From assembly GCA_964535315.1 (NCBI GenBank), contig CAZHTS010000046.1, positions 1-38,555 of the forward strand: 38,555 bases of DNA, read 5' to 3'. This document shows positions 23,754 to 32,887 of this stretch, in pieces; position 1 is the first letter of the stretch; each line of letters begins with the position of its first letter. This DNA is from CAZHTS01 sp964535315. Lineage in GTDB: Bacteria; Chloroflexota; Anaerolineae; Anaerolineales; Anaerolineaceae. The position numbers were made by a program, and so were the translations under genes. The notes below the pieces were generated by a model that was not told where the DNA came from, made no database searches, and was given only the letters and a program-made list of their open reading frames with translations.

Positions 23754-25954
23754 TGGCTCCCCAGAGTAAAGTAAAAGGTTGCGCCCTCATCCCGGACCGC
23801 CTCGGCCCAGATGCGCCCTCCGTGCCGGGTGATGATGCGCTGCACGATGCTCAAACCAATTCCGGTGCCAGGATAGTCGCGTACGGCATGCAGCCGTTGA
23901 AACGGGGCAAACAGTTTGGCAGCGTAGGCCATATCAAATCCGGCGCCGTTATCCCGAACAAAATACACCGTTTCACCGACCTGCGCGCTCATCCCCACCT
24001 CAATCTGCGGGCAAGAACATCTGGCGGTAAATTTGCAGGCATTATCGATCAAATTACCCAATGCTATTTTCAACAACCGGACATCGCCCTGCACCACCAT
24101 TCCCGGGGTAACCCGGTATTCAACCTGGCAATTACCGTCTCGGTCCTGTATCTCTGCCATGATTTCATGTGCCAGAGCGCTGAGATCGACGATCTGGTAA
24201 ACGCACTCGGCCAACGAGATCTTCGAAAGCCGCAGCAGGTCATCAATCAAATGGCTCATCTGGCGCGAAGCCTCTTGAATCCGGTTCAGATAGTGTTGTC
24301 CTTTTTCGTCCAAATGATCCTGATAGTCGCTCCTCAGGATCGAGCTGAACCCATCCAGGGCGCGCAAAGGGGCACGCAGGTCGTGCGAAACGGAATAGGA
24401 AAAGGCTTCCAGTTCATGGTTGGCCGCCTCGAGTTGCAGGGTGCGGGCGCGCACACGTTGCTCCAACTCGCTGTTCAGATGATGAATTTGCTCTCTGGCA
24501 TGGCGTTCATCTTCGACAACGCTGAGCAACGCCCGGCGTGAACGTTCTGCTTCGGCCAACAGGCGCTCCAGTTCACTCTGCACGGCACGTATCTTCTCTT
24601 CCGCCTGTTTTCGCTCGGTGATATCTTGATGGATGCCAATACAGCGCACAGGTCGTCCCTGCGCATCAAATTCAAACTCACCGTTGGATTGCATCACCCG
24701 CTCTATCCCATCCGGACGCAGAATACGAAATTCCATCGACCATACCTGCCCACTGGCGACCATGCGTTCGATCTCAGCATCCACCCTGGGACGGTCCTCC
24801 GGGTGGATCAACTGCGCCGACACCTCGCCAAGACGACCAATGCAGCCCTCTGGATCGATGCCATGGATCGCATACATATTGCGTGACCAGTACAGCGTAT
24901 CGTCGCTCAGATTCCATATAAAACTCCCCATGCCAGCCTGCTGCTGGGAACGATGAAGCAAGGCCTCGCTCTGCGCCAGTCTCTCCCCCACCTCCTTCCG
25001 TTCGGTAATATCCCGATTGCTGCCACGCATGCCCTGAAACTGCCCTTGTGCATCATATACAGGCGCGCACACATGCCCGATCCAATGAATGGCGCCATCC
25101 GGCCAGACAATCCGAAATTCAAGCTGACCCACCTTGCGCTCGGCAGAGTGGCATTGGTGCTGATCGAAGAGCACGCGATCCTCAGGAAGGATAATGCGAT
25201 ACAGCAATTCAGCATCCCGAAAAAACTCCTCGCGCGCGTGCCCGGTGATCAGCCAGCAGGATGGCGAGCAATAAACGAACTGACCGGCAGGGTTCAGCCA
25301 GTATTCCCAGTCATAGGTATTATCTGCCACAATCTGAAAACGGGCCTCATTTTCTTTGATCTGCTCCAACAGATTTTTACGGCGCACCTGATTGGACATC
25401 AGCGTCCCCAGCAGAGCGGTACCCAACGGGTAAATCACCAGCACTGGCAGGGTAATGCCGGCTAACACACTGGCAGCCGCCCCACCCGGCAGGGTGAACA
25501 TCAACACCAGCATCACCAGATGGATGACCAAACCGAACAGGTAAAATTCGCCCCAGGAAAACTGATCCAGCGGGCGCCTGCGAATGTGGCGCCAGAGCAC
25601 ACCCAGCGAACCGGTAGCGAAAATGACCAGAGAGCCGGTCAACGCCCCGCTGCCGCCCTGATAAAAGCGAAAGGCCGCAGTGAGGATCATCGCCGTCAGG
25701 GTCGGCACACTGCCAAAAAACAGACCCGACACACTCAACAGAATCGAACGGGTATCAAAAATGATACCGGGCACAAACACCCACGGTGTCAACATCAACA
25801 CCACACCCATCGCCCCAATCAAAAGCCCGACAGGCACCTGACGGATAGAAGGGCGACCTGGCTGCCAGTGCACCGCGGCCAGGTCGAAAACAAGCACCAG
25901 CGCCAGTAACAACGCAACGTTTTGGATCAAATTGACAAAGGAGGCCTCATTCAT
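23750..25954 (-). CDS. Hybrid-free sensor histidine kinase with 5TM LytS-type sensor and two PAS domains
   Basis: Kinase of 734 aa. Residues 8–190 form a 5TMR-LYT-type membrane sensor (FDTRSILLSVSGLFFG and FRFYQGGSGALTG are the family's hallmark). PAS 1 at 202–320 and PAS 2 at 330–450, each ending in DITERK; coiled coil 450–515; HisKA with SVSHDLRAPLRAL, phosphoacceptor H524; HATPase with LGNLIDNACKFT, DNGAGFD, LFAPFQRLH and GTGIGLS. No receiver domain. The ATG at 25954 overlaps the preceding gene's stop (ATGAATGA) with AGGAG 3–4 bases before it; a longer N-terminus would run into the upstream gene. It probably acts with the kinase-less receiver/PAS protein encoded just before it. No DNA-binding response regulator lies next to it. 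Confidence 0.93.
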   Translation of the reverse strand: MNEASFVNLIQNVALLLALVLVFDLAAVHWQPGRPSIRQVPVGLLIGAMGVVLMLTPWVFVPGIIFDTRSILLSVSGLFFGSVPTLTAMILTAAFRFYQGGSGALTGSLVIFATGSLGVLWRHIRRRPLDQFSWGEFYLFGLVIHLVMLVLMFTLPGGAAASVLAGITLPVLVIYPLGTALLGTLMSNQVRRKNLLEQIKENEARFQIVADNTYDWEYWLNPAGQFVYCSPSCWLITGHAREEFFRDAELLYRIILPEDRVLFDQHQCHSAERKVGQLEFRIVWPDGAIHWIGHVCAPVYDAQGQFQGMRGSNRDITERKEVGERLAQSEALLHRSQQQAGMGSFIWNLSDDTLYWSRNMYAIHGIDPEGCIGRLGEVSAQLIHPEDRPRVDAEIERMVASGQVWSMEFRILRPDGIERVMQSNGEFEFDAQGRPVRCIGIHQDITERKQAEEKIRAVQSELERLLAEAERSRRALLSVVEDERHAREQIHHLNSELEQRVRARTLQLEAANHELEAFSYSVSHDLRAPLRALDGFSSILRSDYQDHLDEKGQHYLNRIQEASRQMSHLIDDLLRLSKISLAECVYQIVDLSALAHEIMAEIQDRDGNCQVEYRVTPGMVVQGDVRLLKIALGNLIDNACKFTARCSCPQIEVGMSAQVGETVYFVRDNGAGFDMAYAAKLFAPFQRLHAVRDYPGTGIGLSIVQRIITRHGGRIWAEAVRDEGATFYFTLGSQ

Positions 25955-28900
25955 GCGCCTGCTCCTGGACGCTGTCGTAGCGAGGCGGGCGCCCGGTCTC
26001 GGCCAGCAGACGGTTAACCTCATCTTTCAGCTCAAGGATACGCTCCTCACGCCCTAAGGTAATCGCATACCAGCGGCGCAATTCATCCAGTTGCTGCGCG
26101 ATTTGCACTTCCGCCAGTTTGCGAGCGGTGATGTCGCGCGTCGTACCTGCAATCCCGATGATGGCGCCCGATGCGTCATGCATCGGGTTTAACACGACCT
26201 CAAAATATTCCACCGCCCCACCTCCCAAAGGCGGCGTCGATGTTTCCGCAACAACCGTTGTATCCATCTCATATACCCGCCGGTGTAACCGATCCCACTC
26301 TTCACATTGTTCCGCAGGAAAACCCAATTCGGCATGGGTTTTGCCGATAATTTGCTCAAGTTTGAGGCCCAATTGCCGGCACAAAGAAGTATTGGCATGT
26401 GTAAAGCGCGACTGGCGATCGTAACTATAAATCAAATCCTGACTGGACTCATCGATCAGGTGATAACGTTCCTCGCTCTTGCGCAGGGCTTCTTCGGCCT
26501 GCCGGCGCTCGGTAATATCCACCATACTGATCGCCAGGATACGCTTGCCAAACTTATCTTCGTAATCGGTCATATGCTTCTCACACAACCGTTTTTCACC
26601 GCTGGCATGCAAGAAATAAAAACTGTAGTGATGCTCGTATTCTTCCCGGCGTGCAAACTTAAGAAAATTTCCGGCCACAAAATCGAGCGACTCCGGCGCC
26701 AGAAATTCGGCAAACGAGGCCGCTTCACAAATGCGTTGGCGAGAATATCCTCCCATCTGAAGAAACGCCTCGTTCATCCAGATAATCTTACCGCTTTCAT
26801 CGATCAGGCAAATGGCATTATGCGAATACTCGGACACAGCTTTAAAGCGCGCTTCGCTTTCTCGCAGCGCTTCCTCCGAACGTTTACTGTCCACCACAGC
26901 CTGCACACTGCCCAGAAAAGCGCCAATCTGGGTCACATCACCCTGAGTATATTCGGCCGGCCGGTTGGCTACCGCCGCCACAGCAGTAATCTTACCGTGC
27001 GAAAAATAAGGCACCACCAGCAAATTGGTCAGGGGGATGTGCCCATCCGGCAAACCGCGTTTGGCGGGGTGGTCCGCCGCATACTGGTTAAGGATTAACG
27101 GTTCCCGGCGCCGGATAGCCTCAGCCCATACCCCAGACATGGCTACAGAGAATTGCTGTGGCTTATCGACAATGGCGCAATCCTTCATCGCCTCACCCGA
27201 CCAGGAATGGATCGTCATGATTGCCTCATCCTCATTCACAAAACCATAGAACCCATACCCGCTGCCGGTCATGCGCACGAGGGTGGTCAGGATGTGATCA
27301 GAAATTTTCCTGACATCCGCCCCTTCCAGAGAAGTCACGCTCCAGAGCGCTTCAAGCTTGGCGTAGGCGGCTGTTAACTCAAGTTCAGCCTGTTTGCGCT
27401 GGGTAATATCCGCAAAAATACACACAAACTGCCCGGGAGCCGGACGAAAAGCGGTGACCTCAAAATACTTGCCACCGGTCCCACCGGAGTAGTTTTCAAA
27501 AAAAGCCGGCTCACCGGTCAGCGCCACCCGGCCATAGGTATCAATCCAGTAACGCTCGGTATCCGGCATAATTTCCAACACGGTTTTTCCGATAATATCG
27601 GCGGCGCGCCAACCGGTCATCCGTTCAAACGCCGGGTTGACCGCCAGGAAACGATAATCAACCGCATTCCCTTGCCCATCCAAAATGACCTCATGTAAAG
27701 CCAGGCCGTCCAACATTTCGCGAAACAAGGTCTGGTAGTTCTGCTCCGCCAGGAGAAAGGAGGTAACATCGCGAGTGATGGCGCCATACAACCTGCCTTG
27801 CGGCGTCTCAATGGGAAAGGAAGACACCTGGACAGTTTTGCGCGCCCCGTCTTTGCTTTGAATTTGCATTGTGCGCAGCAACCCCATCCAATCCCTGGCG
27901 TCCTGTGTGCGAAGATGGAGCAAGCTCTGGCGCAAAGTATCGCGATAAGCCGGTGACTTTTGCTCATCGGGCAAGGTCATCAACTGATAATCCCACAGAT
28001 GGCGCCCCAGCATTTCGTCGCGCTGGAAACCACAAATGGTTGTCTGCGCCAGATTCCACTCGATAATGCAAAACTCCTGATCGGCAATTAAAATACCGTC
28101 AAAAGATTGTTCCACCGTGGCGCGGAAACGCGCCTCACCGGCGCGCCAGGCCTCGTTAGAACGAATACGCAGCAAGGCGCTGCCAATTTGCTGCGCCATT
28201 GCCTCCAACACCCGGCAAACAAATTCTGGAAACAGATCATAGGTACGCGAAGCCAGATTAAGTGAAGCGATCAATTGGCCTTGATGCAAAATGGGAAGAA
28301 AAGCCAGAGAACGTAAACCCTCCTGATCACGAATCGCATCGCTCCCCAACGCCATCTCGGCATACCTGCCAAAACGGATCTGCCCGGAGCGGGCGATGCC
28401 GGCCACAAGAGAAGAAGCAGAATAATGTGCAACGTGGGCTACAAACTGCGCCGACAGACCGCGATGGGCAAACAGGTCAAGGTCACCGCTGAGCGGGTCG
28501 GCCAGGTATACCCCGCCGCAATCGACGCCCTCTAACTGTAAGGCGGCATCCAGTACCGCCACTAACGCCTGCTTGAGATCGTCGCAGGTGTTCAGCAGTT
28601 GGATCAAATCCTGATATAGACTTAATGCCCGTTCCGCCTGCCGGCGGTCGGTAACATCCGAACAAAAACCGATGAAACGCGTTGCAGAAAGGCGAACAGC
28701 CGTAATTCGCCACCAACGCTTTTCACCGCTGCGATGGCGAAAGATTAACTCGCCCTGGCACTTACCCTGCTCGACTACCTCCCGGAAATACTGTGATCCC
28801 TGCTCTAACGACTCGCGCGGCAGCAAATGGTAAAGTTTCATCCCCAGTAATTCCGTCTCGCTGTAACCACTCAACTGGCATGCTGCGGCGTTGGCATACA

Positions 28901-29393
28901 AATATCGCCCACTTTCATCCGCAACAAAAACCCCGTAAGGAGCGTTTTCAATATAGTTGCGGTAACGTTCTTCACTTTCAGCCAATGCCACCTGCGCCGT
29001 CTTGCGTTCGCTCGCGGCCTGTACAAGGTTTAATTCACGCCGTACCAACAACCCAATACAGGCCAGGCGGTCTTTCATCAGATACCCGCATATCCCCGCC
29101 CACAACAAATCGGCCACAACTTTTTCGTCGGCAGTATCAGATACCACAATTACAGGCAAATCCAGAGCAACATCATGCAGCAGAGCCAGTATAGCCGGCA
29201 AACCGGCCTCTGGCATGCGATAGTCAACGATCACGATATCCCATGCCTGTTCCTGTAAAGCAGATCTTACCTGCGCAATCGTCTCAACCCGCCGGCCAAC
29301 CGGGTCGTAGCCGCCCTTCTCTAGATGATCCAGAATCAATCCAGCATCGCTATCGGAATCCTCAACGATCAAAACACGCAATGGGATTGCCAT
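25947..29393 (-). CDS. Receiver–PAS–GAF multi-domain signalling protein without kinase
   Basis: Cytoplasmic protein of 1148 aa. Receiver 1–125 (acidic E11/D12, phosphoacceptor D57 in IVIVDYRMP, K107); PAS 140–255; GAF 262–410; PAS 420–548; PAS 552–668; GAF 690–838 with the LPDGHIPLTN motif; PAS 845–965; PAS 973–1093; then a helical tail with the GREERILELKDEVNRLL pattern that in many sensors links the last PAS to an output domain. Here the protein ends, with no HisKA, GGDEF or DNA-binding output. The next gene, overlapping by 8 bases, supplies a histidine kinase. I infer a split signalling pair. ATG 29393 has GAGG 4 bases upstream. By eye it is less GC-rich than the flanking operons. Divergent from the iron operon. 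Confidence 0.92.
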   Translation of the reverse strand: MAIPLRVLIVEDSDSDAGLILDHLEKGGYDPVGRRVETIAQVRSALQEQAWDIVIVDYRMPEAGLPAILALLHDVALDLPVIVVSDTADEKVVADLLWAGICGYLMKDRLACIGLLVRRELNLVQAASERKTAQVALAESEERYRNYIENAPYGVFVADESGRYLYANAAACQLSGYSETELLGMKLYHLLPRESLEQGSQYFREVVEQGKCQGELIFRHRSGEKRWWRITAVRLSATRFIGFCSDVTDRRQAERALSLYQDLIQLLNTCDDLKQALVAVLDAALQLEGVDCGGVYLADPLSGDLDLFAHRGLSAQFVAHVAHYSASSLVAGIARSGQIRFGRYAEMALGSDAIRDQEGLRSLAFLPILHQGQLIASLNLASRTYDLFPEFVCRVLEAMAQQIGSALLRIRSNEAWRAGEARFRATVEQSFDGILIADQEFCIIEWNLAQTTICGFQRDEMLGRHLWDYQLMTLPDEQKSPAYRDTLRQSLLHLRTQDARDWMGLLRTMQIQSKDGARKTVQVSSFPIETPQGRLYGAITRDVTSFLLAEQNYQTLFREMLDGLALHEVILDGQGNAVDYRFLAVNPAFERMTGWRAADIIGKTVLEIMPDTERYWIDTYGRVALTGEPAFFENYSGGTGGKYFEVTAFRPAPGQFVCIFADITQRKQAELELTAAYAKLEALWSVTSLEGADVRKISDHILTTLVRMTGSGYGFYGFVNEDEAIMTIHSWSGEAMKDCAIVDKPQQFSVAMSGVWAEAIRRREPLILNQYAADHPAKRGLPDGHIPLTNLLVVPYFSHGKITAVAAVANRPAEYTQGDVTQIGAFLGSVQAVVDSKRSEEALRESEARFKAVSEYSHNAICLIDESGKIIWMNEAFLQMGGYSRQRICEAASFAEFLAPESLDFVAGNFLKFARREEYEHHYSFYFLHASGEKRLCEKHMTDYEDKFGKRILAISMVDITERRQAEEALRKSEERYHLIDESSQDLIYSYDRQSRFTHANTSLCRQLGLKLEQIIGKTHAELGFPAEQCEEWDRLHRRVYEMDTTVVAETSTPPLGGGAVEYFEVVLNPMHDASGAIIGIAGTTRDITARKLAEVQIAQQLDELRRWYAITLGREERILELKDEVNRLLAETGRPPRYDSVQEQAHE

Positions 29394-29450
29394 ACAACCT
29401 CGCGCCAGAAAATATTCATTTCACCCAGAACAGAACTTTACAGTAGCCCG

Positions 29451-29471
29451 CTGCTACAAATATTGTAGCAG
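29451..29471. promoter_or_regulatory. Perfect inverted repeat in divergent promoter region
   Basis: The arms CTGCTACAA and TTGTAGCAG are perfectly symmetrical around a 3-base centre (ATA). It lies in the 182-base gap between the divergent sensor operon and iron-transport operon, about 35 bases upstream of the TATAAT at 29506. On the minus strand it contains a TACAAT, so a bound regulator could block or activate in both directions. The binding protein is unknown; it does not match a Fur or DtxR consensus that I recall. Confidence 0.55.
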
Positions 29472-29505
29472 AATACGAACAAAGTGCACCATGCAAAATC
29501 AAGGA

Positions 29506-29511
29506 TATAAT
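29506..29511 (+). promoter_or_regulatory. -10 box of the iron ABC operon
   Basis: Perfect TATAAT, predicted start near 29518, about 58 bases before the ATG at 29576. No consensus -35 at the right distance, which would fit a promoter needing an activator. Confidence 0.45.
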
Positions 29512-29575
29512 CAATAGAATATGGGGGCAGGCGTTGATCCCCGAATCCAATATTTACGTTGTAACGAGGGAAGAG

Positions 29576-30619
29576 ATGAACCAGAAAAATCGATTATGCA
29601 TCGAAAACAGATGGACTGCTCTGCTCGTGTTGGTGAGCCTGTTGCTCGCTGCCTGCCAGGCTGCCCCTGCCAGACCTGAGGTGGTGGTGTACACCTCGGT
29701 AGATCAGGTGTACGCTGAACCGATCCTGAAAGCATTCGAAGCCCAAAGCGGGGTGCGCGTGCTGGCGGTATACGATGTTGAGGCCGCCAAAACTACCGGC
29801 CTGGTCAATCGCCTGATTGCAGAAAAAGATCGCCCCCAGGCCGATGTTTTCTGGAATGGCGAATTTGCGCAGACATTGCGCCTCAAACAGCAGGGCGTAC
29901 TGGCGCCCTATACCTCATCAGTAGCGAGAGACATCCCCAAACAATATGTCGACCCTGAAGGGTACTGGCACGGTTTCGGTGGGCGCGCTCGCATCCTGCT
30001 GATCAACACCGACCGGGTAAAACCCGAAGATTATCCCTCCTCACTCCAGGACTTGCTCTCCGATCGCTGGCCCGGGGAGCAAATCGGCATCGCCAACCCG
30101 TTGTTCGGCACCACCGCCACCCAGGCCGCCGCGCTGTACGCCGCCTGGGGGCAGGCAACGGCCCAGGACTTCTTTACCCGGCTCAAAGCGCGCCGCGTAC
30201 AGGTCGTTGACGGCAATTCGGTGGTACGTGATATGGTTGCCGGCGGGCAGCTGGCGCTGGGGTTAACTGATACCGACGACGCCTGCGGGGCCGTTCAGAA
30301 AGGGGCGCCGGTAAAAATTGTCTTTCTCGACCAGGAATCTGGTGGCCTGGGGACGCTGATCGTCCCCAACACGACGGCGCTGATTGCCAACGGCCCGCAC
30401 CCCGAACAGGGCCGGGCGCTGATCGACTATCTGCTCAGCCCGGCTGTGGAAAAACAATTAATCGAGAACGGCTGGTTTAACCTGGCGTTACGCCCCAGCA
30501 ATGCAATCTCGCCGTGTCCCATCGCCACCCAGGTTCAAGGGATGAGCGTTGCTTTAGAGCAGATTTATCAGCAGATGGACGCATCGCAAAAGGATTTAAG
30601 CGAGTTGTTCTTACGTTAA
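29576..30619 (+). CDS. Iron(III)-type ABC transporter substrate-binding lipoprotein
   Basis: Predicted 347-aa lipoprotein binding ferric iron or a similar small anion/metal ligand outside the membrane. Signal peptide ending in a lipobox LAAC with lipidated C27. The mature part starts VVVYTSVDQVYAEPIL and continues ADVFWNGEFAQTLRLKQQG, GYWHGFGGRARILLIN and TDTDDA, the pattern of FbpA/AfuA-type family 1 solute-binding proteins. ATG 29576 is chosen because GAGG lies 6 bases upstream and the signal peptide then has normal length; an earlier TTG gives an odd 14-residue extension. First gene of a four-gene operon with a fused permease, an ATPase and a beta-propeller. The metal is not certain; thiamine and phosphonate binders share this fold. 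Confidence 0.9.
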   Translation: MNQKNRLCIENRWTALLVLVSLLLAACQAAPARPEVVVYTSVDQVYAEPILKAFEAQSGVRVLAVYDVEAAKTTGLVNRLIAEKDRPQADVFWNGEFAQTLRLKQQGVLAPYTSSVARDIPKQYVDPEGYWHGFGGRARILLINTDRVKPEDYPSSLQDLLSDRWPGEQIGIANPLFGTTATQAAALYAAWGQATAQDFFTRLKARRVQVVDGNSVVRDMVAGGQLALGLTDTDDACGAVQKGAPVKIVFLDQESGGLGTLIVPNTTALIANGPHPEQGRALIDYLLSPAVEKQLIENGWFNLALRPSNAISPCPIATQVQGMSVALEQIYQQMDASQKDLSELFLR

Positions 30620-30627
30620 GCACCGCC

Positions 30628-32211
30628 ATGCCAACCACGCCATTTCCGAGACCCGGACGCCATCTCAATACAGCCGTTTTGAACTGGCTGGTATACTTGC
30701 TGTTCGTCTTTGGCCCACTGCTGGCTTTGGGCAGCGAAGCGCTGCAACTGCCGGCCGGTGAAGCCGCCTGGATGCTCCCTGGCGGCAGGCGTGGCGGGTT
30801 ATGGTTGAACAGCCTGGCGCTGGCCGCCGCCGTAGCAGCCACCGGGACGCTGGTGGGGTGGCTGGCGGCCAGCCGGCTCTGGTTGTGGAAGGAGGGGCTG
30901 GCAGCCCATTGGCGTTGGCTGGTGTTGGCGTTGGCGCCATTGCCATTGTACGTGCATGCCCTGGCCTGGAGCAGTACGGCGAATCGTTTGAACGCCTTAT
31001 TGCCCTGGCCTATCCCATTCCAGGGCTGGCTGGCCAGCTGGTGGGTACAGTGGATGGGCCTGCTGCCGCTGGCGGTGGGCCTGGCGCTGCTCGGTCTGGA
31101 AGCCATCGACCCGGCGCTGATTGAAGCTGCCCGTCCGTTGCGTTCTGACCTGCACGTTCTCGTTCAGGTTGTATTGCCCCTGGCAGCGCCCGCCGCCCTG
31201 GCGGGCAGTGGTTTTTTGTTCCTGTTCAGCCTGGTCGATTACAGTGTTCCCTCGCTATTCCAAAAAAATGTCTACGCCCTGGAAATTTTCGCCGAATACA
31301 GCGCCAGCAACCTGCCCGGCCGCGCCTTGCTGCTGGCGCTGCCGCTGCTCCTGGTCGCAGCCGCGGCCATGATCGTCTCACAGGCCCCTCTGCGCAACAT
31401 CATTCAGACCCCGCCCCGGGGAAAAAACGCCTGGGCATCGCCGCCGGACTGGCCGGCAGGCTTCGTCTGGCTGCAAAGAGCCGCCCTCGGCCTGGTGCTG
31501 TTACAAATCCTGGTGCCGTTTGTCAGCCTGGTCGCCGCGGTAGGTACCTGGCGTCAACTCCTGGTCACCCTTCGCTCCGCCGAAAGCGAAATCGCCTTTA
31601 GCCTGTTGGTCGCGCTGCTGGCAGCGCTGCTTTGCCTGCCCATTGCGTTACTCTTCGCCGTCGAAATGAAGCACCCCAGACGAGGAAAACTCGCCTGGTT
31701 GCTGACCACACTGCCACTGGCCGTCCCTGCGCCGCTGGTCGGCATCGGGCTGATCGTGATCTGGAACCGGCCGCTGCCATTGGAGATTTACGGCAGTGCA
31801 TGGATGCCGGTTCTGGCGGGCGCCGCCCGGTTTGCCCCGTTGGCGACCATCCTGGTGTTCACCCAAATGCGCCAGATCAATCCATTGTTGATCGACGCCG
31901 CCCGTATCTTGCAGGGTAATAACTGGCAAACCTGGCGGCAGATACGCCTGCCGCTGTTGGCGCCGGGACTGCTGGCCGCAGCCTGCCTGGTCTTCGCCCT
32001 GACCATCGGTGAACTGGGCGCCACCCTGATCGTGGCGCCGCCCGGGCAGGCAACCCTGACGTTACGCATCTATAATTACCTGCATTACGGCGAATCTGGC
32101 GTGGTGGCCGGGTTGTGTCTGGTGATGGTGATGGCGGCGTTGGGCGCCGGCCTGTTGATTGTGTTGTTGCTGAACCGCTGGAAACATCCCGGTGAATTGG
32201 AGGATGAATAA
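30628..32211 (+). CDS. Iron(III)-type ABC transporter permease, two fused domains
   Basis: Permease of 527 aa with about twelve hydrophobic segments, made of two repeated permease domains. Each half has an EAA-type loop: EAIDPALIEAARPL near residue 155 and INPLLIDAARIL near 415, which contact the ATPase. This is the FbpB/SfuB layout for ferric iron importers. ATG 30628 lies 8 bases after the lipoprotein stop with only a weak ribosome site (TTAAG), so coupling to the upstream gene is likely. The reading frame is open further upstream but within the lipoprotein gene. The ATPase gene begins one base after its stop. Confidence 0.9.
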   Translation: MPTTPFPRPGRHLNTAVLNWLVYLLFVFGPLLALGSEALQLPAGEAAWMLPGGRRGGLWLNSLALAAAVAATGTLVGWLAASRLWLWKEGLAAHWRWLVLALAPLPLYVHALAWSSTANRLNALLPWPIPFQGWLASWWVQWMGLLPLAVGLALLGLEAIDPALIEAARPLRSDLHVLVQVVLPLAAPAALAGSGFLFLFSLVDYSVPSLFQKNVYALEIFAEYSASNLPGRALLLALPLLLVAAAAMIVSQAPLRNIIQTPPRGKNAWASPPDWPAGFVWLQRAALGLVLLQILVPFVSLVAAVGTWRQLLVTLRSAESEIAFSLLVALLAALLCLPIALLFAVEMKHPRRGKLAWLLTTLPLAVPAPLVGIGLIVIWNRPLPLEIYGSAWMPVLAGAARFAPLATILVFTQMRQINPLLIDAARILQGNNWQTWRQIRLPLLAPGLLAAACLVFALTIGELGATLIVAPPGQATLTLRIYNYLHYGESGVVAGLCLVMVMAALGAGLLIVLLLNRWKHPGELEDE

Positions 32212-32212
32212 A

Positions 32213-32884
32213 ATGATCGGCGTGCAACGGGTCTGCAAATACTTCGGCGCCCATCAGGCGCTGAAGCCGGTTTCGTTCACCGTCCCCAGCCAGGGTACGC
32301 TGGTGATCTTTGGGCCGTCGGGGTGCGGCAAGACCACCCTCTTGCGTTTGATCGCCGGACTGGAACTGCCCGATGAAGGCGAGATTCACCTGCACGATGC
32401 ACTGGCCAGCCGCCCCGGCTGGGCGCTCCCCCCTCACCGCCGTAACCTGGGGTTCATGTTTCAGAGCGCGGCGCTCTGGCCGCACCTGACTGTGGCGCAG
32501 AACATCGGTTTTGGGCTTAGCCGGCTGCCCCGAGACGAAGCACATCGCCGGCTGGTCGAGTTGTTGGAACGCACTGGATTGACTCGCCTGGCAGGGCGTT
32601 ACCCGCAACAGCTTTCGGGCGGTGAGGCGCGCCGGGTGGCCCTGGCCCGCACCCTGGCCCCGCGGCCGGCCTGCCTGCTGTTAGACGAACCCCTCACCAA
32701 TCTGGACGCAGTGTTGAAATCCGATCTCCTGCTTCTGATCCAGGAAACGGTACACCAGACCGCAGCCACACTGGTCTATGTAACCCACGAAGAAGACGAA
32801 GCCGGGCGCATTTCCGCACAGCGGCTGTGCTTCACCACAAACGGCGAGTGGTTTCTACGAGACACCGCGGGAGAGAGCAGGTAA
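32213..32884 (+). CDS. Iron(III)-type ABC transporter ATPase, short form
   Basis: ABC ATPase of 223 aa powering the importer. Walker A GPSGCGKTT (34–42), Q-loop FMFQSAALWP, signature LSGGE (134–138), Walker B LLLDEP (D158, E159), H-loop VTHEEDEA (H192). Canonical FbpC proteins are about 350 aa with a C-terminal TOBE/OB regulatory domain; that domain is absent here, leaving just the catalytic core plus about 30 residues. The ATG at 32213 is preferred since GGAGG is 9 bases upstream; the ATG at 32204 touches that site. It ends 3 bases before the propeller gene. Confidence 0.9.
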   Translation: MIGVQRVCKYFGAHQALKPVSFTVPSQGTLVIFGPSGCGKTTLLRLIAGLELPDEGEIHLHDALASRPGWALPPHRRNLGFMFQSAALWPHLTVAQNIGFGLSRLPRDEAHRRLVELLERTGLTRLAGRYPQQLSGGEARRVALARTLAPRPACLLLDEPLTNLDAVLKSDLLLLIQETVHQTAATLVYVTHEEDEAGRISAQRLCFTTNGEWFLRDTAGESR

Positions 32885-32887
32885 ACA

